Notes: generated by a model from the sequence alone, not told the origin. 64,000 nucleotides of DNA from Bradyrhizobium tropiciagri (GCF_018130545.1 NZ_JAFCKF010000007.1:248001-312000); one strand, 5' to 3'. Counted from the first letter of the stretch, positions 43,701 through 52,561 are shown. Translations and numbers: made by a program.

Positions 43701-45859
43701 TCGGCGTGCCGTCCGCCTTCGAGCAGCGGATGATCCAGGACGAGCTCGAGCTCTATGAGACGCTTCTCATCAGGGTCGAGAGCGACGACCGCGTCTCGCG
43801 CAAACGCCTCGAGCGCCTGAAGGAGGGATTGAAGGAACGGCTCGAAGCGCTGGCTACGCGCAAGGACGATCTCCTGACCATCTCCGAGATCGGCGTCGAC
43901 CAGATCATTGTCGACGAAGCACAGGAGTTCCGCAAGCTATCCTTCGCTACCAATATGTCGACGTTGAAGGGCGTCGACCCCAACGGCTCGCAGCGCGCCT
44001 GGGACCTCTATGTGAAGTCGCGCTTCATCGAGACCAAGAACCCTGGGCGGGCGCTGGTGCTCGCCTCCGGCACGCCGATCACCAATACACTCGGTGAGAT
44101 GTTCTCGGTGCAGCGCTACCTCGGCTACGCAGCGCTCCTGGATCGGGGCCTGCACGAATTCGACGCCTGGGCCTCGACCTTTGGCGACGTATCGACGGAG
44201 CTCGAGCTCCAGCCGTCCGGCAAGTACAAGCCGGTCACCCGCTTCGCGACCTTCGTGAACGTCCCCGAGCTGATCGCCATGTTCCGGTCCTTCGCCGACG
44301 TGGTGATGCCGGAGGACCTGCGGCAGTACGTGAAGGTCCCGGCGATCTCGACGGGCAAGCGCCAGATCCTGACGGCAAAGCCGACGCCGGCGTTCAAGCG
44401 CTATCAAGCCCTGCTCGACGCGCGGATCAAGGCGATCGAGACGCGCGACCGGCCGCCGGAGCCGGGTGATGATATTTTGCTTTCTGTCATCACCGACGGG
44501 CGGCATGCGGCGATTGACCTGCGTCTGGTCGATCCGGACCACGATAATGAGCCGAACAATAAGCTGAATCTTCTCGTCGGCAACGCCTTCCGCATCTGGA
44601 AGGAGACGTCTTACAACAGTTACGTGCGCGCCGACGGCAAGCCGTACGAGCTGCCGGGCGCCGCGCAGATGATCTTCTCCGACCTCGGAACGATCAGCGT
44701 CGAGAAGACGCGCGGCTTCTCGGCCTATCGCTGGATCAGAGACGGGCTCGTCCGCATGGGCGTGCCCCCGTCCGAGATCGCCTTCATGCAGGACTTCAAG
44801 AAGTCCGAGGCCAAGCAGCGTCTGTTCGGTGACGTACGCGCCGGCAAGGTCCGCTTCCTGATCGGCTCCTCAGATACAATGGGGACGGGCGTCAATGCGC
44901 AGCTTCGCCTGAAGGCTCTCCATCACCTCGACGTGCCGTGGCTGCCGTCGCAGATCGCGCAGCGCGAGGGCCGGATCGAGCGCCAGGGTAACCAGCACGA
45001 CGTCATCGACATCTTCGCCTATGCCACCGAGGGCTCGCTCGACGCGAGCATGTGGCAGAACAACGAGCGCAAGGCTCGCTTCATCGCCGCGGCGCTCTCC
45101 GGCGACACGTCGATCCGTCGGCTCGAGGACCTCGGCGAAGGCCAGGCAAACCAATTCGCGATGGCGAAGGCGATCGCGAGCGGCGACCAGCGGCTGATGC
45201 TAAAGGCTGGGCTCGAAGCCGACGTCGCCCGGCTCGAGCGTCTGCGCGCGGCGCATATCGACGACCAGCACGCCGTCCGTCGGCAGATCCGAGACGCGGA
45301 ATGCGACATCGAGTTCTGTACGCGGCGTATCACGGAGGTCGGAAAGGATATCGAGCGCCTCGTTCCGACTGTCGGCGACGCCTTCGCCGCGACCATGGCC
45401 GGCGAGCGCTATGTCGAGCGCAAGGAGGCCGGCCGCGCCCTGATGAAGGAAATCCTGACCCTCGTCCAGCTCCAGCAGGAGGGCGCAACCATCATCGCTG
45501 CGATCGGCGGGTTCGACCTCGAGTACTCCGGCGAGCGTTACGGCCGTGACGGCTATCGGTACAGCACCATGCTGATCCGCACCGGGGACGAGCATGAGAT
45601 TGAGTTGCCACTCACAGTGACGCCGCTCGGCGCAATCTCCCGTCTCGAGCACGCGCTCGACGATTTCGAGGGCGAGCAGGAGTGCTATCGCCGGCGTCTC
45701 GCCGACGCACATCGCCGGCTCGCCTCGTACCGGTCGCGCGAGGACGGCGAATTCGCATTCACAGCCGATCTCGCCGAGAAGCGCCGGCAGTTGGCGGAGG
45801 TCGAGAAAGCCCTTGCGACGGATGTGGAGGGCGGGGGCGAGAGCGCTATCGCAGCGTGA
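40769..45859 (+). CDS. Very large N6-adenine DNA methylase / SF2 helicase fusion (N12-class methylase type)
   Basis: A 1696-residue protein. The first third is a methyltransferase: the SAM motif VLEPGVGTGMF near residue 190 and the catalytic motif GNPPFSD near 255. The second half is a superfamily 2 helicase: Walker A HAVGAGKTMTMAAA near 890, DEAQ box (IIVDEAQEFRKL) near 1049, motif III-like LASGTPITNT, motif V MGTGVNAQ near 1370 and motif VI QREGRIERQGNQ near 1397. The C-terminal part is coiled coil. Such fusions are common on rhizobial and sphingomonad conjugative plasmids. Protecting incoming plasmid DNA from restriction, or remodelling it, is plausible but unproven. Confidence 0.9.
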   Translation: MAHDDPFTLDLFGNTALSSSLGLGVTAFAGDDDHEDDPPPSTPTSAVPVVGSARCSEPGPRKRGDNFYLTGERGLAKSWKQRARDGIAAVRLAAQIEAAQRPATVEEQRQLIRFTGFGASELANGVFRRPGETEFAKGWDEIGADLQDAVDEADYASLARCTQYAHFTPEFIVRAMWAGLLRLGWRGGRVLEPGVGTGMFPALMPPVLHEVSHVTGVELDPVTARIAQLLQPRARIVIGDFARTELPAWFDLVIGNPPFSDRTVRSDRALRSLGLRLHDYFIVKAIKLLKPGGLAAFVTSQGTMDKADGSARALISKYADLISAIRLPEGSFRADAGTNVVVDILFFRRRKHGEPEGDLSWLDLEEVCPATEDEGAIRVNRWFARHRRLVLGAHALTSGPFGETYTCLPSDGEDLVAALDDAINLLPVAIYDGEPEAMDPDDECEAVPAKSEGSASLTAREGSYLFDSRHGLMQILDGWPVAVTVRKGRSAVGVPEKHARIIQKLIPIRDAVREVLKCQELDRPWKDAQVRLRIVWSNFVRAFGPINTTVVSTAEDDETGEVRETHRRPNLQPFLDDPDCWLVASIEDYDLESDTAKPGPIFTERVIAPPAPPVITSAADALAVVLNERGQVDPDHIAELVHRDADDVIAELGGAIFRDPSGGSWQTADAYLSGGVRDKLKVAEAAAALDPVYARNVTALREVQPADLRPSDITARLGAPWIPAADIVAFVKETMGTEIRIHHVPELASWTVEARQLGWMAAGTSEWGTERRHAGQLLSDALNSSVPQIFDTIKDGDSERRVLNVVDTEAAKERLSRIKTAFQNWIWSDPDRTDRLARVYNDRFNNIVPRAFDGSHLKLPGASGAFVLYEHQKRGIWRVIASGATYLAHAVGAGKTMTMAAAIMEQRRLGLIAKAMLVVPGHCLAQAAREFLALYPGARILVADETNFTKDKRHRFLSRAATATWDAIIITHTAFRFIGVPSAFEQRMIQDELELYETLLIRVESDDRVSRKRLERLKEGLKERLEALATRKDDLLTISEIGVDQIIVDEAQEFRKLSFATNMSTLKGVDPNGSQRAWDLYVKSRFIETKNPGRALVLASGTPITNTLGEMFSVQRYLGYAALLDRGLHEFDAWASTFGDVSTELELQPSGKYKPVTRFATFVNVPELIAMFRSFADVVMPEDLRQYVKVPAISTGKRQILTAKPTPAFKRYQALLDARIKAIETRDRPPEPGDDILLSVITDGRHAAIDLRLVDPDHDNEPNNKLNLLVGNAFRIWKETSYNSYVRADGKPYELPGAAQMIFSDLGTISVEKTRGFSAYRWIRDGLVRMGVPPSEIAFMQDFKKSEAKQRLFGDVRAGKVRFLIGSSDTMGTGVNAQLRLKALHHLDVPWLPSQIAQREGRIERQGNQHDVIDIFAYATEGSLDASMWQNNERKARFIAAALSGDTSIRRLEDLGEGQANQFAMAKAIASGDQRLMLKAGLEADVARLERLRAAHIDDQHAVRRQIRDAECDIEFCTRRITEVGKDIERLVPTVGDAFAATMAGERYVERKEAGRALMKEILTLVQLQQEGATIIAAIGGFDLEYSGERYGRDGYRYSTMLIRTGDEHEIELPLTVTPLGAISRLEHALDDFEGEQECYRRRLADAHRRLASYRSREDGEFAFTADLAEKRRQLAEVEKALATDVEGGGESAIAA

Positions 45860-46106
45860 TGAAGAAGGAAGGGAAAGGCCCGCTCGCAGATCGGCCAGGC
45901 CGGCAGCGCTGAAGCTCAACCGCCGCCTGCGCGATCCCAGCCCGTCGTCCTTCGCAGGGCTGTTAGCCCTGCTTGTCCGGCCGGGTGGGGATGCTCGGCC
46001 GCAGTTGTGCCGGCCCGACCGCTCCGCGGGGCCCGGGGGTGTCTTCGGGAAGAAGACGAGGAAGGGCCCGCAAGCCGCGGTCCGCGAACCCGAACAGGAG
46101 AATCTC

Positions 46107-47792
46107 ATGCATCTCATCAAGATTGATCCGCGTGCGCTGAACGAAAATCCCGATCGCATGCGCCAGACGAAGTCGACGCCGCAGGCGGACGCCCTATTGC
46201 TCGCGACGATCAAGGCGGTTGGCATCGTCCAGCCGCCGGTCATCACGCCCGAGACCGGCGGCGGCAACGGCTATGTCATCAATGCCGGTCATCGCCGCGT
46301 GAAGCAGGCCATCGCCGCCGGCCTTGAGGAGATCGACGTCCTCGTCGACGAGGCGGCGAACGACAACGGCGCCATGCGCTCGATGATCGAAAACATCGCC
46401 CGCGAGGCGCTCAATCCCGTCGACCAGTGGCGTGCGATCGAACGCCTCGTCGCGCTCGGTTGGACCGAGGAGGCGATCGGTGTCGCTCTCAGTCTGGCAG
46501 TCCGGCAGATCAGGAAGCTCCGCCTGCTCGCAAACGTGCTGCCTGCCATGCTCGACCACATGGCCAAGGGCGACATGCCCGACGAGCGCCAGCTCCGCAC
46601 CATCGCCTCGGCATCGCTCGATGAGCAGAAGGAGGTTTGGAAGAAGCACAAGCCCTCCAAGGCGGATCCACAGGTGTCGTGGGGGAGCGTGGCGCAGGCT
46701 CTGACCAAGGCCCGCATGTACGCACGTCACGCCAGCTTCGGCGACGACCTTGCCCAGGCCTACGGCATCCAGTGGATCGAGGACCTGTTCGCGCCGGCGG
46801 ACGAGGACAGTCGCTACACCACGGATGTCGAGGCGTTCCTTGGCGCACAGCAGGAATGGATGACGAACAACCTGCCGAAGCGCGGCATGATCGCCGAGAC
46901 GACGAGCTGGGGCGAGGTCAAGCTGCCGCCAAAGGCGGAGCGCGTCCACGGCAAGCCGTCGAAGTCGGATTGCACGGCGATGTATCTCGACCGTGACGGC
47001 CGGGTGCAGAGCGTGCATTACCGCATGCCTGCGGCGAAGAAGTCGAAGGACAAGGGCACGGCGGCCGGCACTGACGCTGCCGACGAGAGCACAGCGGTCT
47101 CGAAGCCGCGTCCAGACGTGACGCGCAAGGGCGTCGAGATCATCGGTGACTTCCGAACGGACGCCCTCCACGAGGCGCTGGCACGCGCGCCAATCGAGGA
47201 CGATGCGCTGATGGCGCTGCTGATCCTCGCGTTCGCGGGCCAGAACGTCTCGGTCGATTCCGGTAGCGGCGGCACCTGTTACGGCAACCGGCGCATTGCG
47301 CGCCATGCCGCAACGCTGTTCGATCAGGACGGCAAGCTCGTCTTCGACATGGACACGCTGCGCGTCGCGGCGCGCTCGATCCTCGTTGAGGTTCTCTCGT
47401 GCCGGGAAAACCGCACCGACAGCGGCATCGTTGCGCGCGTCGCCGGCGAGGTGGTCGGCGCGGACAACTTCCTGCCGAACATGGGCACCGACGACTTCCT
47501 GTCGTGCCTGTCGCGCGCCGCGCTCGAAGGCTCGTGCAAGGACGCGTCGGTTCTCCCGCGCCAGAAGGTGAAGGACAGCCGCGCCGCCTTGGTCGAGCAC
47601 TTCAAGGAAAGCCGCTTCGTCCATCCGGCAGCGCTGTTCGCTCCGGACAAGGTCGCCCTATTGGCCTGGATGGCGAAGAACGTCGTCACTGCGGCCGACG
47701 AGGCCGACGATCAGGTTGAGGACCCGGACGCCGGCGAGGAGGATGGCGGCGAAGCCTCGGACGCCGAGGCCTTTCGTGAGGCGGCTGAATAG
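46107..47792 (+). CDS. Orphan ParB/RepB/Spo0J-family protein
   Basis: A 561-residue protein. The ParB N-terminal nuclease/CTPase-like domain (IDPRALNENPDRM, ADALLLATIKAVGIVQPPVITP, INAGHRRVKQAIAAG, SMIENIAREALNPVDQW) is followed by a helix-turn-helix (WTEEAIGVALSLAVRQIRKLRLL) and a long C-terminal region with an acidic tail. No ParA partner adjoins it and it is separate from RepB. ATG 46107 has an AGGAG site. Paired with the methylase-helicase it may serve DNA processing or regulation rather than partition. Confidence 0.88.
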   Translation: MHLIKIDPRALNENPDRMRQTKSTPQADALLLATIKAVGIVQPPVITPETGGGNGYVINAGHRRVKQAIAAGLEEIDVLVDEAANDNGAMRSMIENIAREALNPVDQWRAIERLVALGWTEEAIGVALSLAVRQIRKLRLLANVLPAMLDHMAKGDMPDERQLRTIASASLDEQKEVWKKHKPSKADPQVSWGSVAQALTKARMYARHASFGDDLAQAYGIQWIEDLFAPADEDSRYTTDVEAFLGAQQEWMTNNLPKRGMIAETTSWGEVKLPPKAERVHGKPSKSDCTAMYLDRDGRVQSVHYRMPAAKKSKDKGTAAGTDAADESTAVSKPRPDVTRKGVEIIGDFRTDALHEALARAPIEDDALMALLILAFAGQNVSVDSGSGGTCYGNRRIARHAATLFDQDGKLVFDMDTLRVAARSILVEVLSCRENRTDSGIVARVAGEVVGADNFLPNMGTDDFLSCLSRAALEGSCKDASVLPRQKVKDSRAALVEHFKESRFVHPAALFAPDKVALLAWMAKNVVTAADEADDQVEDPDAGEEDGGEASDAEAFREAAE

Positions 47793-47823
47793 CAAGCCCG
47801 CCATCGACAATCCGAATGACACC

Positions 47824-47851
47824 CCGCCGCCGGCCCAGCTGGCGGCGGTTT
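47824..47851 (+). terminator. Strong hairpin after the orphan parB gene
   Basis: CCGCCGCC (47824-47831) pairs with GGCGGCGG (47841-47848); three further inner pairs leave a 3-base loop, and TTT follows. It could end or attenuate transcription between parB and the next gene, 36 bases downstream. Confidence 0.55.
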
Positions 47852-47883
47852 CATTTCCAACACCTACGAACAGGAGGACGTCC

Positions 47884-48360
47884 ATGTCCGCGCAGTTGAT
47901 CTACGACCTCGTCCCGCTCGGAGCGGTCATACGGTTTTCCGACGGCACGCCGCGGCCACCGGACCGGCACCGCAAGAAGCTTGCGGCCTGGGAACACCGC
48001 AACAGCGCCGGGCGGCTGATCCGCAAGCAGGCAGAACGCCGCGTCGGCAACACCGTCATCGGCGCCACCATTACCCTGCACGCCGGCGACTATGGCGGCG
48101 GCGGTGTTGTGGTGCTTCGCGTCCACCGGTCCTTCTCGGTCGACAGCGACCTGAGGTTCGTCGTGACCGAACGCCCGAGGGTCGGTGCGGTCCGCGTGCT
48201 CAGTCGACCCGGTGAGGACGCCGAACTCGTCTATCTCGCCAGCAGCCGCGCCGACGCCGAAACCTGGCTGCAGAGCCACGGCTATCCGGATGCGGTTCTC
48301 GACGACGTGACAGCCGATGCGCCGGCAGCCAACGTCATGGAGGGGAGGACGGCCGAATGA
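47884..48360 (+). CDS. Uncharacterised 158-residue plasmid protein
   Basis: I do not recognise this protein. It starts MSAQLIYDLVPLGAVIRFSD with a strong AGGAGG site. It contains a basic helix (RHRKKLAAWEHRNSAGRLIRKQAERR) and beta-rich segments (GGVVVLRVHRSFSVDSDL, VVTERPRVGAVRVL). The stop overlaps the next gene as ATGA, so the three genes 47884-49657 are translationally coupled. Confidence 0.8.
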   Translation: MSAQLIYDLVPLGAVIRFSDGTPRPPDRHRKKLAAWEHRNSAGRLIRKQAERRVGNTVIGATITLHAGDYGGGGVVVLRVHRSFSVDSDLRFVVTERPRVGAVRVLSRPGEDAELVYLASSRADAETWLQSHGYPDAVLDDVTADAPAANVMEGRTAE

Positions 48361-49247
48361 CGACGCCCTCACCTCTCACCACCGTGACGGACTCGAATTC
48401 TGGATTTCCCGAGGTCGAGTTCGGCCGCATCGGCGACGGCTATCTCGTCGCTCGTGTCGGCGACACGGCCTTCGCCATGCTGCCGGGACGCAACGCCCGC
48501 CATTATCTCGCGACCGGCTGGCGCATCAACCGGCCGATCGCCGAATGGAAGCGCTCTGACTTCTACGGCCATTCCGGCGGGCTCGCCGACGAGGTGGCCT
48601 TCCGGACAAAGGTCTTGGAGAACGCCGAGCATCAGCGCGAGAAGCGTGCGCTCGGCCGTCGCGACGCCGGTTCCAATGCGAACACGCCATGGGGGCCGTC
48701 GCAGGGTGCAACCGTCTATGCGGAAGGCGTTGTCTGCCATTCGACGGCAGGCCACGGCGGCTTCCACCTCTCGGCCGAGCGCAACCGCAAGGTCAACCCT
48801 ATACTGCGCGCTCGGGGCGGCTGGTACGAGGAAGACGAGGCTTGGGCGATCGTGGCGCTGACCTTCCCGCATCTGTTCACCGGCTACGAGCAGCGCTGCG
48901 CCGAACGCACCATCAAGGATAGCTGGCCCGATGCGTGGGAGGCGATTTTCGGGATCGTGCTACAGCCCGGCGAATCCCGTGAGAAGGATCGGAGCGCCTT
49001 CGAGAAGGAGCACGCCGACAACTGGATCGTGGTCTCGGCGATCACGTCGGATCAGCAGCCGGGCTTTGTCGAAGTCGTCGCCACGCCGGGGGGCAGACGC
49101 GGCGCGGGCACCGAGGAGCGACGTTTCCTCGTCCCGTCCGACGAGTACCGGATCGGCCGCTTCGGCTTCGTCGTCGATGAGACCCGCCACCCGGTCTATT
49201 CCGGACCATCGAGCTTCATCGGCTGGCAGGGAAGGACGTCGCCATGA
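48357..49247 (+). CDS. DUF7007-like plasmid protein
   Basis: A 296-residue protein with a DUF7007-like central region (NTPWGPSQGATVYAEGVVCHSTAGHGGFHLSAERNRKVNP, GGWYEEDEAWAIVALTFP, RTIKDSWPDAWEAIFG). The N- and C-terminal parts are unique. The GHGG-x-HLS and WYEEDEAW segments are the best conserved and could form an active site, but no activity is known. It is coupled by overlap to both neighbours. Confidence 0.72.
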   Translation: MTTPSPLTTVTDSNSGFPEVEFGRIGDGYLVARVGDTAFAMLPGRNARHYLATGWRINRPIAEWKRSDFYGHSGGLADEVAFRTKVLENAEHQREKRALGRRDAGSNANTPWGPSQGATVYAEGVVCHSTAGHGGFHLSAERNRKVNPILRARGGWYEEDEAWAIVALTFPHLFTGYEQRCAERTIKDSWPDAWEAIFGIVLQPGESREKDRSAFEKEHADNWIVVSAITSDQQPGFVEVVATPGGRRGAGTEERRFLVPSDEYRIGRFGFVVDETRHPVYSGPSSFIGWQGRTSP

Positions 49248-49657
49248 AGGCTTCTTCCGAACGCCTCGCCCAGCTTTCGCGCATGGAAGAGGCACGCCGC
49301 CAGACGCAGCGCCAGCTCGACATGATCGACCGGCAGATCATCCGCCGCATGACGACGCTGATCCCGCGGCTCGGCCGCAAGCGGTCCGGATACCGTCGCG
49401 GGAAGGCGCCTGACCCGAGCACTTTCCTCGAACGCTATCGTTCGAACCTTGCGGCGATCACCGCAGAGCGCCAGCCAGAAATCGACGCGCTATCGCGCAA
49501 GCTCGCCCGGCAAGATGCCGCGATCGAGACGCTTCGGGCTCGATGCGCGTCGGAGTCTCGACCCGCTCGTGGCGACCCGAAGCGCGCACATCGCAAGGAC
49601 GAATGTCGCAATCCGGCCGACTGTCGTCCGGGGAAGCGGCACGGCGCTGCGGCCTAG
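49244..49657 (+). CDS. Uncharacterised coiled-coil protein
   Basis: A 137-residue basic protein. The N-terminal half is a long predicted helix (LAQLSRMEEARRQTQRQLDMIDRQIIRRMTTLIPRLG) and the middle another (ALSRKLARQDAAIETLRARCA); the C-terminus is Arg/Lys/His-rich. It overlaps the DUF7007-like gene by 4 bases. Function unknown; nucleic acid binding would fit the charge. Confidence 0.7.
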   Translation: MKASSERLAQLSRMEEARRQTQRQLDMIDRQIIRRMTTLIPRLGRKRSGYRRGKAPDPSTFLERYRSNLAAITAERQPEIDALSRKLARQDAAIETLRARCASESRPARGDPKRAHRKDECRNPADCRPGKRHGAAA

Positions 49658-50052
49658 AGAGGCCGAAGCTGACCTTGTGGCTCCCTCAGGCGAACGTCTC
49701 GAGCACGGCGCGAGGCTGGGGTCTGCTGGATTGAGCCTTTCCGCATTCGCCAACCGGGCCCGCACCCTGTCGGCCCTCCCCTCGGGTTTGCTGCGGTCTG
49801 CGCCGCCGGCGGTCCGCTTCAAGGCCGAGTCGCAAGCGACCAGGAACCACCGATCTCGGCAAGGCCCGGCCGCGTCCGGCGCAGGGTTCCAGCAAGCTGG
49901 GACCCTTCTTGTCCGCAGCCGGACCTCGCTCGCCTGGCGGTCCCCGGACCTTGAAGCGGCCCTCACCCCGGCGGCGCTGGGCGACCGCACCCGAAGGGAG
50001 GTACGGCAGGGGCCGGATCGAACCTGACGGCGAACCAGATAAGGAATTCACC
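49658..50052. other. Long GC-rich leader, no gene seen
   Basis: These 395 bases between coupled genes and the next gene contain no supported reading frame. Several GC-rich self-complementary stretches suggest a structured RNA leader, but no known riboswitch pattern was recognised. Confidence 0.5.
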
Positions 50053-50640
50053 ATGACCAAACCGGCTCGTTCCTCTCGCGCCAGCGCCCGTGTCATCCCG
50101 CTTCGCAAGGGCACCACTCTCGAAATGGTTCGGCTCGCCTGTCCCGACGCGGCACAGGCGCAGCGCATCTCCGAAAGCTTCGGCCTCGCGATCCAGGACA
50201 GCGACGGCATCCGGGATCTGCATGAGCGGCTCATCATCGAAACCGCCGACGCACTCAAGGACGGCCTGAGTGAACGCGCGATGCAGATTCACCTTCAGCG
50301 GATCGTCGGCGCTTATGTTGGCTCCGCGCACGGCGCTGGCCAGTTCTACACCCGCGCAGTCACCGAAGCGCGAGATGCGACCGCCAAGCTCGCCAACGAC
50401 GGCCGCGATGAGGACCTCGATGGTCCGGTCGGCTTCGATAGCCAGGCACAGCGCAAGCGTGAGTTCGCCGCTGACATGGGCGTGCAGTCTCACGCGCTTC
50501 GCATGGCCGCCGAGGGCGCCGTCGCCGCCTACGAAAAAGTCGTCGGCGAGGCCTGGAAGCCTTTCGAGCGTCCCGCCGACAACACGACCGACACCGTCGG
50601 CCGGAAGGCGGCCAAGGCACAGTTGTCGGCGTTCGACTGA
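50053..50640 (+). CDS. Uncharacterised 195-residue plasmid protein
   Basis: An alpha-helical protein I do not recognise. It starts MTKPARSSRASARVIPLRKG behind AAGGAATTC and contains QRISESFGLAIQDSDGIRDLHERLIIETADALKDGLSERAMQIHLQRIVGAYVGSAHGAGQFY and a C-terminal helix around AAEGAVAAYEKVVGEAWKPF. Two good terminators follow, so it ends a transcription unit. It resembles hypothetical proteins commonly placed near ArdC genes on rhizobial plasmids. Confidence 0.75.
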   Translation: MTKPARSSRASARVIPLRKGTTLEMVRLACPDAAQAQRISESFGLAIQDSDGIRDLHERLIIETADALKDGLSERAMQIHLQRIVGAYVGSAHGAGQFYTRAVTEARDATAKLANDGRDEDLDGPVGFDSQAQRKREFAADMGVQSHALRMAAEGAVAAYEKVVGEAWKPFERPADNTTDTVGRKAAKAQLSAFD

Positions 50641-50647
50641 TGCCGCC

Positions 50648-50667
50648 GGCGGGGCTTCGGCCCCGCC
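50648..50667 (+). terminator. UUCG-loop hairpin terminator
   Basis: GGCGGGGC (50648-50655) pairs perfectly with GCCCCGCC (50660-50667) around a TTCG tetraloop, followed by ATTCTCTTT. It lies 8 bases after the stop codon of the preceding gene. Confidence 0.75.
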
Positions 50668-50690
50668 ATTCTCTTTCACGATTCAATGTC

Positions 50691-50717
50691 GGCCGGTCCC
50701 TGCGGGCCGGCCTTTTT
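50691..50717 (+). terminator. Second, T-tailed terminator in tandem
   Basis: GGCCGGTCC (50691-50699) pairs with GGGCCGGCC (50704-50712) with one G-U pair, followed directly by TTTTT (50713-50717). It has the full intrinsic terminator shape and backs up the hairpin 24 bases upstream. The remaining 50718-50976 stretch is a GC-rich leader of the ardC gene without a gene of its own. Confidence 0.8.
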
Positions 50718-50976
50718 CATGTTGCACGGCGCGACGGCGCAAACGAGCAAAGAGAAATAAATCGGGAGCGCCCCTCGCGGCCCGTAGCGGCGTTCGGTCG
50801 ATGCTCCGGCCCGCGCGGCAGCGCAACGGCTTTGCCGTCCTCCACTGACGTTCCGGTCCGGCGTCTCTGTCGCCACTCAGACCACCAGCACCACCGGATG
50901 CGCGACCCCGCAGGCCTTCGCCGCGGACCTCCGCGACGGGCCGCGACGGGCGCGGTCTTCAACGGAGACTGGGATC

Positions 50977-51903
50977 ATGACAGGTAAGAAAACGAACCCC
51001 CGCGCCGACATCTATGCGCGGATCACCGATCGCATCGTCGCGGACCTGGAGCGCGGCGTACGTCCGTGGGTCAAGCCATGGAATGCGGCCAACGCCGCTG
51101 GACGCATCACGCGGCCGCTGCGTCACAACGGCATGCCCTATCAGGGCATCAACGTCGTGCTGCTGTGGTCGGAAGCGGTCGCGCGTGGCTTCACATCACC
51201 GATCTGGATGACCTTCAAGCAGGCGCTCGAACTCGGCGGTCACGTCCGCAAGGGTGAGAGCGGAACGATGGTCGTCTATGCAAACAAGTTCACCAAGACC
51301 GAGACCGATGAGCATGGCGACGACGTCGAACGGACCATTCCGTTCCTGCGCGCCTATACGGTGTTTTGCGTCGATCAGATCGACGACTTGCCGGATCACT
51401 ATTATGGGCGCCCGGCTCCAAGCATCGCGCCAGGGCAACGCATTGCGCATGTAGACGGATTCTTCGCCAATACGGGCGCAACCATCCGACATGGCGGCGA
51501 CAAGGCATTTTTCGCGCCGGCGCTCGATCTCATCCAGATGCCGCCATTCGAGAGCTTCCGTGACGCGGAGAGCTACGCCGCCACGCTCGCGCACGAATGT
51601 GTGCATTGGACAGCGCCGGCGCATCGCGTCAATCGCGATCTCAGCCGCTACGCCAAAGATCGGAGCGAGCGCGCGCGCGAAGAGTTGGTCGCCGAACTTG
51701 GCGCGAGTTTCCTCAGTGCGGATCTCGGTATCGTACCTGAACTCGAGCCGCGCACCGATCACGCAAGTTATCTTGCGTCGTGGTTGGAGGTGCTGTCCAA
51801 CGAGAAGCGTTTCATCTTCTCCGCGGCCGCCCACGCTCAGCGGGCAGTCACCTATTTGCACGATCTTCAACCCAAGCCGGCCGAGATCGACCAAGCGGCA
51901 TGA
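50977..51903 (+). CDS. ardC: ArdC-type antirestriction protein (zincin-like)
   Basis: A 308-residue ArdC family protein. The N-terminal ssDNA-binding domain (DIYARITDRIVADLERGVRPWVKPWN, LPYQGINVVLLW-like segment, MTFKQALELGGHVRKGESGTMVVYANKF) is followed by a metallopeptidase-like domain with HECVH at residues 206-210 and a downstream YAKDRSERAREELVAELGASFL segment carrying the third ligand. ArdC proteins protect entering single-stranded plasmid DNA from restriction. A terminator follows at 51967. Confidence 0.94.
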   Translation: MTGKKTNPRADIYARITDRIVADLERGVRPWVKPWNAANAAGRITRPLRHNGMPYQGINVVLLWSEAVARGFTSPIWMTFKQALELGGHVRKGESGTMVVYANKFTKTETDEHGDDVERTIPFLRAYTVFCVDQIDDLPDHYYGRPAPSIAPGQRIAHVDGFFANTGATIRHGGDKAFFAPALDLIQMPPFESFRDAESYAATLAHECVHWTAPAHRVNRDLSRYAKDRSERAREELVAELGASFLSADLGIVPELEPRTDHASYLASWLEVLSNEKRFIFSAAAHAQRAVTYLHDLQPKPAEIDQAA

Positions 51904-51966
51904 GGCGCAACGATCCGCGCCTCGGCCGCTTGCGCTCATCGTTCACCTTTCCAGAAAATGACGAAA

Positions 51967-51992
51967 GGCCTCGCCTCACGGCGGGGCCTTTT
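51967..51992 (+). terminator. Intrinsic terminator after ardC
   Basis: GGCCTCGCC (51967-51975) pairs with GGCGGGGCC (51980-51988) with one wobble and a TCAC loop, followed by TTTT. The hairpin is 64 bases after the ardC stop. The region from here to about 52300 shows no gene. Confidence 0.8.
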
Positions 51993-52299
51993 CCTATGTG
52001 CATCGTCATGCTTGTGCCGATGACTGGAGAGCCGATGCTTTCCATCCTGACGGCGTCGGCGAGATGCGCCGGGCGGGTTCTTCTAGCTTCCGAGATGCCC
52101 CGTCTGTTTCTGGACGAGTGTCTTTCCGAAGCCGCAGAAGGCTGATGTCATCCACGATGCGACAGTCCGGATTTGTTATTGCGTCCGCTGGTCCGGAGGA
52201 AGGCTTACGCGGCGCGCGCGAGTCTCTTTCACCAACGCGCCCATTGTCGTGCGGCGCGGCTGGCCTGTCGCTCAGTCGGATCCTCATCGTTCGGCCTGT

Positions 52300-52561
52300 C
52301 GCGTCCAGTGCGTCCTCGATTTGGCATGTCTAACCGAAGGCCGTCGTCGCTGCGCTCCGCCTCGATCAAAAAGCCGCAACGGCCGTTCTCCGCTTTCTTC
52401 CCCTGGTCGCTGTGCGCCCATTCCTCGCGAGACAAGAAAGCCTCGCACTGGCCGCCCTCTACTGCGTGGCGGCCCTTCGGGTGCGGCCCGATCGCCTCCG
52501 GTCCACGACAGCCATCGAGGTCGCGATGGTCGCGGCCCGAGAGACGAAAGAGGATACGAAC
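52300..52561 (+). promoter_or_regulatory. Conserved leader element of the DUF736 gene, copy A
   Basis: About 260 bases directly upstream of this DUF736 gene are closely similar to those upstream of the second DUF736 gene (63430-63694). Long identical blocks include CTTTCTTCCCCTGG, ATTCCTCGCG, GATCGCCTCCGGTC and GCCATCGAGGTCGCGAT. One- and two-base length differences between the copies argue against a conserved protein. It may be a structured RNA leader or a protein-binding region; the function is unknown. Confidence 0.65.

Noticed and set aside
46194-47624. A 476-codon open frame on the minus strand opposite the orphan parB gene.
   Set aside because: High-GC coding sequence often leaves a long opposite frame. 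The translation is repetitive in Arg/His/Val, has no recognised motif and no start signals, while the plus strand has clear ParB motifs.
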